Source: Paenibacillus hamazuiensis
Lineage (GTDB): Bacteria > Bacillota > Bacilli > Paenibacillales > NBRC-103111
DNA length: 64,000 bases
NCBI RefSeq assembly: GCF_023276405.1
Contig: NZ_JALRMO010000001.1
Span: forward strand, 7,851,501-7,915,500
Direction: 5' to 3'
Position numbers and translations under genes: made by a program. The notes beneath the pieces are model-generated. The model did not search any database. It saw nothing but the letters and a program-made list of their open reading frames with translations, and was not told where the DNA came from. Shown piece after piece: positions 33,794 through 41,750 of the stretch (the stretch's first letter is position 1; every line of letters starts with the position of its first letter).

Positions 33794-33850
33794 ATTCCGA
33801 ATCGCGAGAAAAAACTTCCGCCGCCGGGGGCCCCACCAAGTATTCGGAAT
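33794..33850. repeat. Inverted repeat ATTCCGAAT ... ATTCGGAAT near the left prophage end
   Basis: Nine-base arms at 33794-33802 and 33842-33850 with a 39-bp interior. It lies between the last terminator and the control cassette and could be part of an old junction. No T run, so a terminator is unlikely. Confidence 0.35.
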
Positions 33851-33920
33851 TTGCTGCGAAGCGTATCTTCACTTTGTTGGGGGAGCAGCTATCGCTCTTA
33901 AGTTTTCCTCATGCGACCGG

Positions 33921-34340
33921 TCAGTGAAAATGAACGATCTGCACATGCTCGTCGTCTTTCATCGCGTTATCGAGCACCGCGACGATCCGGATGTTCTCCG
34001 TCGGCAGCTGCAGCTCGGGGTATATGTCGCCCGGTACCCGCAGCAGGGTCGTATCCCCCGACCAATGCGCTTCCCGGATAATATACTCGTCCTCTTGGCG
34101 GATCAGTGCGATTTGTCCGCTGGCGCGAAGCGGCTGTGTCGTTCCGAACAGCAGATAGTCGCCTTGGCGAATGCCGAGTCCGGCAAGTCCCTCGTCGGCG
34201 AGCTGCAGCGCGAACTGGGCCTCGGTCACCCGGGGCAGTTGCAGGTGCGGGGCGCGGGACAAGTCGGCATCGTCCAGGCTCAAGCTGAAAAAGCGCTTCG
34301 TTCGGCCTTCGGCGACCACCGGTATGATTTTAGTTTGCAT
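33921..34340 (-). CDS. LexA/S24-like protein lacking the catalytic residues
   Basis: The 139-residue protein aligns by eye with the C-terminal S24 domain of LexA-type repressors. GLGIRQGDYLLFG corresponds to the INAGILDGDLVVV region, followed by QIALIRQEDEYIIREAHW and a late RIVAVLDNAM. At the usual Gly-Asp-Ser-Met position it reads Asp-Glu-Gly-Leu, and the catalytic Lys position is Arg. There is no HTH. It would then be a non-proteolytic relative that may bind or sense rather than cleave. It overlaps the ImmA-like gene by 11 bp, so both belong to one leftward operon. Confidence 0.6.
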   Translation of the reverse strand: MQTKIIPVVAEGRTKRFFSLSLDDADLSRAPHLQLPRVTEAQFALQLADEGLAGLGIRQGDYLLFGTTQPLRASGQIALIRQEDEYIIREAHWSGDTTLLRVPGDIYPELQLPTENIRIVAVLDNAMKDDEHVQIVHFH

Positions 34341-34968
34341 CGTCGGCCTCCTCTTTTACATATCCGACGACGCCTCTTTCCTTACTGTAAAGCATCGTTG
34401 AACGGCCTGTTCGAACGGCAAAATCGATGCCACCGCTTCTAAACCGGTTGTCCTGCCCCCGAATGCCGGCTTGAAAATCATCCTCCCGCCGCGAGGCGAG
34501 CGACTGCCTGACGAAATGCTCCAGCCTGCGCAGCGCAAACGCCGGACGGACGCGAAATATGCTTGCGATCGAAGCGGCCGCTTCGGTCTTGTGCTCCGGC
34601 AGCTCCAGCGCGAGCAGCATAAAAGTGGGCACGCAAAGGTGCATCGCGAACTGATCGGCCTTAGCCTCCTGAAGCCGGATGAAATCGATCGGCATGACCA
34701 ACTGGTTGCCGGCGTGAAGCAGTATATGGCACAGCTCGTGGGCGAAATCCTCCATCTGCTCCTCGCGCGAAAGCCTGCTGTCGAGAATGATCGAGCCCAT
34801 GCCGCCGCGTTCGAGCGCCCTGCTGCTCATCTCTGCATAATGCACCCAAATATCAAGCTTGTCCGCTATAACTTCCGGCTCCAGCTGCTCCGGCTGCGTG
34901 ATTCCGAGATGCTGCAGCATTCCGCTCACTGTCTCCTCCAGCGGCGTCATTTTATATCCGTACTTCAT
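34330..34968 (-). CDS. ImmA/IrrE-family metallopeptidase
   Basis: The 212-residue protein has the zinc motif HELCH at residues 77-81 with a downstream Glu in RLQEAKADQFAMHL, the third ligand region. ImmA of ICEBs1 and IrrE of Deinococcus use this site to cleave or release a repressor after DNA damage. The C-terminal part after residue 130 is not recognised. It stands between the repressor gene upstream and the S24-like gene downstream on the same strand, so its likely target is the repressor encoded at 35094-35885. Confidence 0.88.
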   Translation of the reverse strand: MKYGYKMTPLEETVSGMLQHLGITQPEQLEPEVIADKLDIWVHYAEMSSRALERGGMGSIILDSRLSREEQMEDFAHELCHILLHAGNQLVMPIDFIRLQEAKADQFAMHLCVPTFMLLALELPEHKTEAAASIASIFRVRPAFALRRLEHFVRQSLASRREDDFQAGIRGQDNRFRSGGIDFAVRTGRSTMLYSKERGVVGYVKEEADDAN

Positions 34969-35093
34969 AAATTCCCTCCATATATCTGACCGTATTAAAA
35001 AAGTTCAAGCCTCTTCATTCGCCGTTACCCATAGAACGGGAATGAACGTTCGATATATAGGTTGAAGAAAAGCCTTTCCGAGGGCTTTCCGCT

Positions 35094-35885
35094 TCATTCT
35101 CCTTGCCGCTGTCCAGGAGAGCGTCCCGCTTCCCGCTGCTTGATAATATCCCAAATCTGCCTAAGCTCCGCGCGCCGTTCCTCCGGGGCCTCGAGCAGCT
35201 CCTTGAACCACAAGCCGAGCTCGGGATCGGTATCCTGCAGCGAAAGCTCGGGGAGAACGGTTGAGGAGGAGGTGGCGGTACTTGCATCTTTATCGGCATG
35301 GCCGTTCCTACTGGCTGAACCTTCGGTATCATCTCCCGAACCTGAAGCTTCCGCAGTAGCATCGTCGGCATTTGTGGTACCTGCGGTAGAGGGGGCCGTA
35401 TGGCGAAGTCCCATTACGGCATCGCCGCTTAATCGCGGACTGCGCTCTGTGGGAACGTTGTGCACCTGAGAACGGCTTAAAGAGAAATGCGCTCCCCTTG
35501 CAAAAAGCGTTCCGGGGCCCCCGGGACGGCGCTCGGCGAGACCGCTTCTATGCGAACTCCCTTCGCGAATCGGCCCTTCCACCGCTTGATCGCTCGTGCG
35601 CGAGCGAGTGCCCGTTGCGGGATGTTCCCCTGCGGAACTGCCCGAACCTGAAGCTTCCGCGTCAAATCCGCCACGAGACGGTTCCTTCGGCGGAGTTGTT
35701 CCGAGCAGTTCGTCCACGCTAACCTGCAGCAGCACGGCCGCTTTGCGGATGGTGTCCAGCGACGGCTCCCGATACCCTGTTTCGTAACCGGCATATGTAC
35801 TTTTGGCGATACCCAGCTCATCGGCCATACGCTGGATGGACCAGCGGCGGCTTTTGCGAAGCTGCTGCAATTTCGGACCGATCAT
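35094..35885 (-). CDS. Xre-family repressor with a long disordered middle
   Basis: Residues 1-60 are a Cro/CI-type HTH: LQQLRKSRRWSIQRMADELG, then IAKSTYAGYETGYREPSLDT, and a short VSVDELLG end. Residues about 70-215 are a Ser/Gly/Thr/Arg-rich low-complexity stretch. The last 45 residues, with LWFKELLEAPEERRAELRQI, form a helical tail that may mediate dimerisation or be the ImmA target. GGAGATGAAG precedes the ATG. It is divergent from the late activator, with operator-like dyads between them. Confidence 0.88.
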   Translation of the reverse strand: MIGPKLQQLRKSRRWSIQRMADELGIAKSTYAGYETGYREPSLDTIRKAAVLLQVSVDELLGTTPPKEPSRGGFDAEASGSGSSAGEHPATGTRSRTSDQAVEGPIREGSSHRSGLAERRPGGPGTLFARGAHFSLSRSQVHNVPTERSPRLSGDAVMGLRHTAPSTAGTTNADDATAEASGSGDDTEGSASRNGHADKDASTATSSSTVLPELSLQDTDPELGLWFKELLEAPEERRAELRQIWDIIKQREAGRSPGQRQGE

Positions 35886-35924
35886 TTGTCTTCATCTCCG
35901 GCGAACTTATGTTTGTATATATAG

Positions 35925-35941
35925 TTTCGCATAACGCGTAC
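35925..35941. promoter_or_regulatory. Imperfect operator near the repressor gene
   Basis: TTTCGC-ATAAC-GCGTAC has the same half-site GCGTAC and 5-bp spacer as the perfect dyad at 35986-36004. The centres are about 62 bp apart, near six helical turns, so cooperative or looped binding is possible. Confidence 0.55.
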
Positions 35942-35979
35942 GTTTTTTCAATAGTCTGGAAATAAATTAAAATTTATGC

Positions 35980-36008
35980 TTGAAATGTACGCGAAATGCG
36001 TACATAAT
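35980..36008 (+). promoter_or_regulatory. Rightward tailocin promoter with operator in its spacer
   Basis: TTGAAA (35980-35985) and CATAAT (36003-36008) are 17 bp apart. The perfect dyad TGTACGC-GAAAT-GCGTACA (35986-36004) fills the spacer and touches the -10, so a bound repressor would block RNA polymerase directly. The activator gene starts at 36054. Confidence 0.7.
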
Positions 36009-36053
36009 ATAATTGAATAGGAACATATGTTTGCATAGAAGGAGCCGTGAACC

Positions 36054-36707
36054 ATGACGAAATGGACGAAGACGGATCAAGAGCATTTCAGGGAACATAT
36101 TTGCGGAGCATGTCCCGGCAGTCTTTGGGGAGAGAAGAGCATTTGCCGCATTCATCAAATATCGATCGGACAAGTTGAGGACTGCCCGGAATGGAAGCCG
36201 CGATCCGGAGCGCGTAAAGCGGTAGTGAGGGAAGCGGAGGAAGATTATGGTTCCTCCTCCGGACAAGCCTTCGAAAGAGCCATCCAGGTGGATGAGGAAG
36301 TTAAAGACTACTCGTGGATGGTGCGCGAAATGGTCCGCTTGCGGGAAGAACTGGAACAGATCGACACCGGCTTAACGTCCAAATACGGAATCGATGCCGC
36401 CCAACCGAAAGGCAAGGGCACGTACAGCAGCGTCGTATTAAGAGAAGTGCAGAAGCGGGATAAATGCTGGAAGCGGCTTTTGGCGCTGGAGGAGAAGGTG
36501 AAGCGGATCGACGCGGCGGCGGAGCAAGTGAAGGACGGCCGATACCGGACCGTGCTCGAATGTATGTTGGACGGGCAGCGGATGAACGCGATTGCCCGGC
36601 ACATCGGAGTGTCGCGGCAGCGGCTGTACGAAATTCGCCGGGATCTGATGGTGCAGCTTGCATCTTATATGTATGGAGAGGAAGTAAGCAGAGATCGGAC
36701 GGGTTGA
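36054..36707 (+). CDS. Late-gene activator, sigma-region-4-like (Xpf/ArpU type)
   Basis: The 217-residue protein has an N-terminal Cys/His cluster (residues 16-44: CGACPG, SICRIH, EDCPEW) that could bind zinc. A coiled middle follows. The C-terminal part KDGRYRTVLECMLDGQRMNA and IARHIGVSRQRLYEIRRDL is a sigma-70 region-4-like HTH. In PBSX a sigma-like protein, Xpf, turns on the late tail operon; the position here, directly right of the divergent operator, fits that role. AAGGAGC precedes the ATG. Confidence 0.75.
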   Translation: MTKWTKTDQEHFREHICGACPGSLWGEKSICRIHQISIGQVEDCPEWKPRSGARKAVVREAEEDYGSSSGQAFERAIQVDEEVKDYSWMVREMVRLREELEQIDTGLTSKYGIDAAQPKGKGTYSSVVLREVQKRDKCWKRLLALEEKVKRIDAAAEQVKDGRYRTVLECMLDGQRMNAIARHIGVSRQRLYEIRRDLMVQLASYMYGEEVSRDRTG

Positions 36708-36773
36708 TGATTTGATTATTTAAGGCATATTAAACCAAAATTCAAATAAAATCCTTTCCGGTTTATATGTAAT

Positions 36774-36875
36774 GACAGGAACAATGAACAATCTGGGTGA
36801 ACCCTGGGTTGGACAGGGAGCTGACGTAGGGCGGCTCCTTTTTGTTTCCGGTAGTAAATCTTTTGTGGAAGGAGG
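36774..36875 (+). repeat. Direct repeat copy A flanking the spike gene
   Basis: About 100 bp, roughly 80 percent identical by eye to 40401-40500. Shared blocks include CAGGAACAAT, GGACAGGGAGCTG, AGGGCGGCTC and TTTTTGTTTCCG, ending in GGAAGGAGG. Each copy contains a GGAGC/GCTCC hairpin with a T run and ends at a ribosome binding site. Confidence 0.8.
36819..36846 (+). terminator. Terminator hairpin inside repeat copy A
   Basis: GGAGC and GGCTCC pair around a TGACGTAGGGC loop and are followed by TTTTTG. It lies between the activator gene and the tail operon and may act as an attenuator. Confidence 0.6.
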
Positions 36876-37475
36876 AGGAACATTTTGGGCAAGGATGGCT
36901 CGTACCGGCAACCCTTAAATCAGTAAGCACGCCTAGAGCCGGCCAAGCTGTTTCGGCATATACTGTAAAGGCCAATGGCGGGTCTGGAATAACGGCTACT
37001 GCATAGATCCATCCAGTAAACTCACTATGGACTTCGGCTTTAGACTGTACCCTACTGGAGCAATCGTCAGTTGCAGCGTGCCTGTGCTATAGCTGTTCTT
37101 GTATGCACAGGCAGCGTCACAGGGTACGATACTTTTGTAGAGTACAAGCGTATCTTCCGGCAAAAACCGCCAAGGCGTCGCGACGGCCGCGCCGTATGGA
37201 GTGTATATGCGGTTGGTGCAGTAACAAATCGGTAAAGAATACGGACCTGTACAGCTTTTGATTAAGGAGCTGGGCAGGTAGCGAGCGTCTGTTTCGACCA
37301 TCGCGCAAAACGCCAACTTATCGTCTTGAAGAAATGGTACACCTTAACAACGCATGGCATCAAAAAAAGTTTGAGGAGATGTACTCTCTCATCAAATATT
37401 ATGCACCCTATTGGCTGAGCGGTCCTGGAAAATAGATGGCTAAGCTTTTATAAACAATAAATATGGGGTGATAAG

Positions 37476-40316
37476 ATGAGTACGGATCTGGGTATAAGTG
37501 TAAAAATCTTTGGCGCTGTTGGCGATGGAGTCACTGACGATTCATCGGCAATTACAAACGCTGTGAACAGTGACGAGGGCACGATTATTTTCCCTAAGGG
37601 AGTATACGCTGTAGACGCCAACTTAACTTTACCGAAGTCAAAAAAGGTCGTATTTGCTGCCGGTGCCAGATTGAAAGTAAACGCCGGTCGTACTGTTGCC
37701 ATAGACTCCCCGATAGACGCACCTTTGCAGCCAATATTTACAGGAAGTGGGACCTACACAACCAGTGTAAAAGGGTCCGTATTTTATCCGCAATGGTTTG
37801 GCGGTACTAATGAAGGGGACGAGGAGAAAGGCGTCATCACCTACAGGGCCTCTATCTCCGCAGGATCAAACATTTTGACCATACCGGACGCCGATAAGAC
37901 CAAGTTTAAAGATGGGCAGACCATCATGATTGTAGGGGCAGGAGCCAATTTGCAATCTACATTTCCAACCAAAGTCCCTCTGCCCACGCTCACTTTAACG
38001 AATAAGTACAACGTTCCCGTGCCTGCCGGTACCACCACTTATAGATATAGGATTTGTATCCTTGATAAATACGGCGGATATACGGCTGTCAGCGATATTG
38101 CTGAAATCAATAATGCGCCTGACAAATTAGGGTATGATACCGGCAGGGTCAAAATCACCTTCCCTACAGGAGTGCAGCGGCATGGGTGGGCAGTGTATGG
38201 CGAACAGACCAACCCTCCGGGCAGTAGGGGGATCTTGGGTATTTTCAGGGATGTTACGGCATTTATGGAAGATATGGGCCAAGGCGATATTTCCGCAGGG
38301 ATACCGCCGTGGGTGTCTTCAACTCCGCCTGCCTCAAAGGTAAACAGAATTTTAACCACAACTATAGTTTCGGGCGGCGGCACCACTTCCCTGGTGTTAG
38401 CAGACTCCGCTATCAACACAGTATCCAATATGGCAGTTTTAGGTGATAATACGGCGATAATCAACAAAATGTACGACATGCTAAGCGCTGCCGGCGGAGG
38501 TACTATCCTGCTTTCCAGGGGTGTATACCATGTCAAAGTAAACCCTGATACAGCCAGAACTCTGCTCATCACATCCAATGTAAATCTGGTATCCAAGGAG
38601 AAGGGGATCATCTTATGTCACACAAATATATGTGTGGATAACCAAACCACTCTCAGCGGCAAGGGGGATACTGCGTCTAACTGGACTATTGACGGAGTAG
38701 TGCTTGATGGAGGAAATCGGGTTTTTACCTGCGAATTCGCCCACGTATTCCTTAACACGACAGGCAATGGCCCATATAAAAACTTTGTCGTGAAAGATTG
38801 TGAATTCAGATACCAAAAAGGCAGGATGATAAGCACCAATCAGGGAAGTTGTGAGGAATACAGGATAACCGGAAATTATTTCCACCATAGCTGCTCTAAT
38901 GTCGGCGGCATAGGCGGCACCAAGTATATGGTGGATCATAATTTGATGAAAGACTGCTATAATGGTATAGATATGAGCGGAGGCAGTAAAGTCGGTACAG
39001 CCGAGGCCCTCATCCTAAGAAGTTTGGTAAACGGTCTCAATCCGGGGACAACCAGCTATGGGGACATCGTGTACAACACTATAGAGAACTGGGGTTCTAT
39101 AGCTTTTGGCGGGGCATTGGCTGTTTATAAGAATATTAATATTTCACATAACACCGTCATTGGCGCCAATCTGGGCTGCAGCGGTATATTGGAAAATATC
39201 AATATCTCTAATAACAAGATAGTTAGAGCACCGCTCCCTGGCATTCCTATGTATTTCGATGGTCAGTCCATAAAGTTGGAAATGACGGTACCCGGTCAGT
39301 CTGCGAAAAATATTGTCATCAAAGACAACACCATTAAAGTTAAAACCGATCCGCTTAGTGGGCACAGCTGTTCCGGTATCAGCGTGGCTGCTAACAATGC
39401 TATAGCGGCCAACATCAAAGGGGTTAGTATCATTGGCAACAGCATCGAGCTGGATGCCGAATGCCCATACAATGCCATGGATATACACGGTGGAGGCAAG
39501 GACTACATTATATCGGACAATAGAATGATCATGCCTAATCCGGCCCAGGAGTGCTCAATTGAAGTATATACGAATATAGCCGATGCTAACTGGACAGTAG
39601 AGAACAACTACTCCCCGGGTAAAATCATGCTTTTACCGGCAGGGTCAATAGTAAAAGGGAACAGGGTTGGCGGTATAAGGGTGTTCGGAAATTCTATTAT
39701 CAGTGAAAACTATATAAGCGGGTATATAACAACATCGGCTCAAAATACATGGGGGGGCGTAGTCAATTTACTGGGCGACAGGGTTACAGTTTCCAACAAC
39801 GTATTTGACCTTGCCGATCACGGTAACGCTACCCAAGCCGCGATAGGTGCTGTGTATGCTTCAAAGGACCACGTAATCCAAGGAAATTTATTTGTTAACA
39901 TGGGCAGCAGCAGAACGACCATCATATCGGTGTCTGCCGACTACTGCACAATCTATAATAACATAGGGGCAGGCAGCAGCAGTAAAAGAGTTACTGAGCT
40001 CTCTGCCCTGCCTACCGCAGCGGTTTACTGGAATAAAGGAGATAAGATATACAATACCAATCCGACTGCATATATAGGGTGGGTGTGTATGACAGCAGGT
40101 TACTCCTATGAGTTAACGTGGGGGGCAAATAAGTTATATGACTCCGGTAAGGTAGTTAAGTCCGGGAACTACGTGTATAGAGCATCCCAGACCGGTACGG
40201 GGACATCCGGCGGCGTAGCACCCACACACACATCGGGAAGCGCCATGGACGGTACGGTGACGTGGGAGTATGTTGGTCCGGCGGCTGACTTTAAGACTTT
40301 TGGGGCTATTGTGTAA
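37476..40316 (+). CDS. Pectate-lyase-fold tail spike
   Basis: The 946-residue protein begins with KIFGAVGDGVTDDSSAITNA, the hallmark of Pectate_lyase_3 phage spikes. Residues about 20-130 and 340-860 are rich in the spaced Gly/Asn/Ile pattern of a right-handed beta-helix, for example ISNNKIVRAPL and VIKDNTIKVK. The C-terminus (YDSGKVVKSGNYVYRASQTG onwards) looks like a small carbohydrate-binding module. Such spikes bind or cut surface polysaccharides. Codon composition is visibly more A+T-rich than the tail genes. Its place upstream of the tail operon, between direct repeats, is unusual and suggests a separately acquired cassette. Confidence 0.85.
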   Translation: MSTDLGISVKIFGAVGDGVTDDSSAITNAVNSDEGTIIFPKGVYAVDANLTLPKSKKVVFAAGARLKVNAGRTVAIDSPIDAPLQPIFTGSGTYTTSVKGSVFYPQWFGGTNEGDEEKGVITYRASISAGSNILTIPDADKTKFKDGQTIMIVGAGANLQSTFPTKVPLPTLTLTNKYNVPVPAGTTTYRYRICILDKYGGYTAVSDIAEINNAPDKLGYDTGRVKITFPTGVQRHGWAVYGEQTNPPGSRGILGIFRDVTAFMEDMGQGDISAGIPPWVSSTPPASKVNRILTTTIVSGGGTTSLVLADSAINTVSNMAVLGDNTAIINKMYDMLSAAGGGTILLSRGVYHVKVNPDTARTLLITSNVNLVSKEKGIILCHTNICVDNQTTLSGKGDTASNWTIDGVVLDGGNRVFTCEFAHVFLNTTGNGPYKNFVVKDCEFRYQKGRMISTNQGSCEEYRITGNYFHHSCSNVGGIGGTKYMVDHNLMKDCYNGIDMSGGSKVGTAEALILRSLVNGLNPGTTSYGDIVYNTIENWGSIAFGGALAVYKNINISHNTVIGANLGCSGILENINISNNKIVRAPLPGIPMYFDGQSIKLEMTVPGQSAKNIVIKDNTIKVKTDPLSGHSCSGISVAANNAIAANIKGVSIIGNSIELDAECPYNAMDIHGGGKDYIISDNRMIMPNPAQECSIEVYTNIADANWTVENNYSPGKIMLLPAGSIVKGNRVGGIRVFGNSIISENYISGYITTSAQNTWGGVVNLLGDRVTVSNNVFDLADHGNATQAAIGAVYASKDHVIQGNLFVNMGSSRTTIISVSADYCTIYNNIGAGSSSKRVTELSALPTAAVYWNKGDKIYNTNPTAYIGWVCMTAGYSYELTWGANKLYDSGKVVKSGNYVYRASQTGTGTSGGVAPTHTSGSAMDGTVTWEYVGPAADFKTFGAIV

Positions 40317-40400
40317 CCGGATCGTTCAGGCTGACAATTTTGGCAAATAAGGAACAATATACAAAAATTGTTCGAACACATGTTCTTGTTTTATAATCAA

Positions 40401-40500
40401 GTCAGGAACAATAAACAACCCGGTTAAACCCGGGGTGGACAGGGAGCTGCCGCAGGGCGGCTCTTTTTGTTTCCGTAAAGCAAGCTTTGGCGGAAGGAGG
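40401..40500 (+). repeat. Direct repeat copy B flanking the spike gene
   Basis: Partner of 36774-36875, about 3.6 kb away in the same orientation. It keeps the same order of blocks and the terminator-like GGAGC/GGCTC hairpin with TTTTTG. It ends at the ribosome binding site of the small Cys-rich gene at 40510. Confidence 0.8.
40447..40470 (+). terminator. Terminator hairpin inside repeat copy B
   Basis: GGAGC pairs with GGCTC around TGCCGCAGGGC, then TTTTTG. It would end the spike transcript or attenuate entry into the tail operon. Confidence 0.6.
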
Positions 40501-40509
40501 TGGGGCAGG

Positions 40510-40668
40510 ATGAGTTCTCGACTCGCCGGCGGCGACGAGCCGAAGCTGATGCCGCCGCGCAAATGCGCTTCCTGCATTTGGGGACGGTGGGAGGGCAGCG
40601 TGCAGTTTTGCATGAAGCCGGTCTGCATCAAGGAATCGGCGCGAACCAAGCGGCTTCAGCCGAATTGA
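40510..40668 (+). CDS. Small Cys-rich (zinc-ribbon-like) protein
   Basis: ATG 40510 follows GGAAGGAGG and gives 52 residues. RKCASCIWGRWEGSVQFCMK and a further Cys in PVCIKES make a CxxC...C...C set that could bind zinc. It lies directly behind repeat copy B at the head of the tail operon. No family recognised. The late activator at 36054 also has a Cys cluster, so a shared metal-binding theme is possible but unproven. Confidence 0.6.
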   Translation: MSSRLAGGDEPKLMPPRKCASCIWGRWEGSVQFCMKPVCIKESARTKRLQPN

Positions 40669-40686
40669 ACGGGAGGTGAACGGGCG

Positions 40687-40746
40687 ATGCGCGGCAGCGT
40701 GACGATGCCGGACCGGCGTGCGGGTCCGGTTTTGAACGATAGGTAA
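40687..40746 (+). CDS. Very short ORF MRGSVTMPDRRAGPVLNDR
   Basis: A 19-codon frame after GGGAGGTGAACGGGCG, a good ribosome binding site, and directly behind the Cys-rich gene. A CCGGACC/GGGTCCGG hairpin lies inside it. It may be a translated leader or a chance frame. Confidence 0.3.
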   Translation: MRGSVTMPDRRAGPVLNDR

Positions 40747-40808
40747 GTACGCTTTATAGTGGTATTCACGTTTCGTTTAACAAGAATTCATTCAGAGCGG
40801 GAAGGCCT

Positions 40809-41132
40809 ATGAGCAAATTTGGCGATTTTGAATTTAAAGATTTCAATGCTTTGGGGCAAAAGCTCGATAACATGCATGCTGCTACACCTCGCTTTTTTGA
40901 GGATTGTTTGGATGAGCTTGCTTCCAGATTGAGGGCAAAAGTTATAAAGAAGACACCTAAAGACCACAGCGGCTGGACAGCCGGACCTATTCAAAGAAAG
41001 GCCGGCTTCTATACGGTGGAGATAAAATATCAAGGTGCGGATTTCCAATCGCTTCGGGAGTTGGAAAACGAGATGGCCGCAGTGGTGGAAAATAAAGCAA
41101 ATCGATTTATTAAGCAGCATTTGGGATGGTGA
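40809..41132 (+). CDS. HK97-gp10-family tail completion protein (XkdI-like)
   Basis: The 107-residue protein matches the HK97 gp10-type tail completion family: DFNALGQKLDNM, ELASRLRAKVIKKTPKDHSG with the basic KKTP segment, and GFYTVEIKYQGADFQSLREL. In full phages these proteins join tail to head. Here it is the first gene of the tail operon although no head genes exist. It overlaps or abuts the next gene. Confidence 0.75.
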   Translation: MSKFGDFEFKDFNALGQKLDNMHAATPRFFEDCLDELASRLRAKVIKKTPKDHSGWTAGPIQRKAGFYTVEIKYQGADFQSLRELENEMAAVVENKANRFIKQHLGW

Positions 41133-41134
41133 AT

Positions 41135-41566
41135 ATGACAAACAGCGATATCAAAAATGGTATTGCGCAGCGTCTGTCGGAGATGGAACCGGGAATTTCG
41201 ATATACACGGACGAATTGCAGGAATTTCAAAAGCCTTGTTTCTTCCTATTTACCTTAAACGGCGTTCAGAGCCGGGAGACGGGCGGAAGGTACAAACGGA
41301 CCTACGCATTTGAAATTCAGTTCATTCCCGATGGGAATTCGTCCCAGAAAAGAACGGATTGCGAGATCATGGGCGAGCGATTATTCGATCAGTTGGAATT
41401 TGTACCTTATTCGGGCTCTTCTATTCGAAGCAGCGATATAAAGTTTGAAATCATGGATCAAGTTCTTCATTTTTTCGTCAATTTTGACGTTTATCTCATA
41501 AAAGATAAGCTGCCGTCCCCCAAAATGATGCACTTGAAACAGGAGGAGAAACTTCACAATGTCTAA
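41135..41566 (+). CDS. Tail terminator-like protein (XkdJ position)
   Basis: The 143-residue protein resembles phage tail terminator proteins of the DUF6838 type. MTNSDIKNGIAQRLSEM, the FQKPCFFLF strand and RYKRTYAFEIQFIPDG are typical. ATG 41135 was chosen because the family starts at this Met; ATG 41126 is an alternative. Its end overlaps the next small gene by 8 bp. Confidence 0.65.
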   Translation: MTNSDIKNGIAQRLSEMEPGISIYTDELQEFQKPCFFLFTLNGVQSRETGGRYKRTYAFEIQFIPDGNSSQKRTDCEIMGERLFDQLEFVPYSGSSIRSSDIKFEIMDQVLHFFVNFDVYLIKDKLPSPKMMHLKQEEKLHNV

Positions 41567-41750
41567 AGAAAATAAGCCTAAATCGCAGGACGATGCTCCT
41601 GTGTTTACAAAACAACAGTTTTTGGCGTCCAATCAGTTTTCGTCTGTAGAAAAGGATGCGCTAAACGCCCTTCTTCAAAACGGCGAGTACTATACGACGG
41701 AGCAAGTCGAGACAATTATTCATAAGTTTCAGAAAGGATTGGTGAAATAA
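41559..41750 (+). CDS. Small phage protein before the sheath gene
   Basis: A 63-residue acidic/basic mixed protein, MSKENKPKSQDDAPVFTKQQ onward, with FSSVEKDALNALLQNGEYYT and a Lys end. It has an AGGAGG site and sits immediately before the sheath gene with no gap. Short proteins of this kind occur at this place in Firmicute contractile-tail prophages. Function unknown. Confidence 0.7.
   Translation: MSKENKPKSQDDAPVFTKQQFLASNQFSSVEKDALNALLQNGEYYTTEQVETIIHKFQKGLVK

Larger units (their letters stand above)
36708..37475. other. Spacer before the spike gene with a repeat, a terminator and gene relics
   Basis: About 770 bp without an intact gene. The first direct-repeat copy (36774-36875) is followed by a good ribosome binding site and a 13-codon frame TTG 36886 (MGKDGSYRQPLNQ). 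A forward frame near 36910-37005 (STPRAGQAVSAYTVKANGGS, then a stop) looks like the end of a phage structural protein. A 106-codon minus-strand frame (36996-37316) lacks a ribosome binding site. I read this as a decayed insertion. Confidence 0.5.

Noticed and set aside
36996-37316. 106-codon minus-strand frame between the activator and spike genes
   Set aside because: No ribosome binding site or recognisable fold, and it lies in a stretch that also carries plus-strand relics. Kept only as part of the spacer description.
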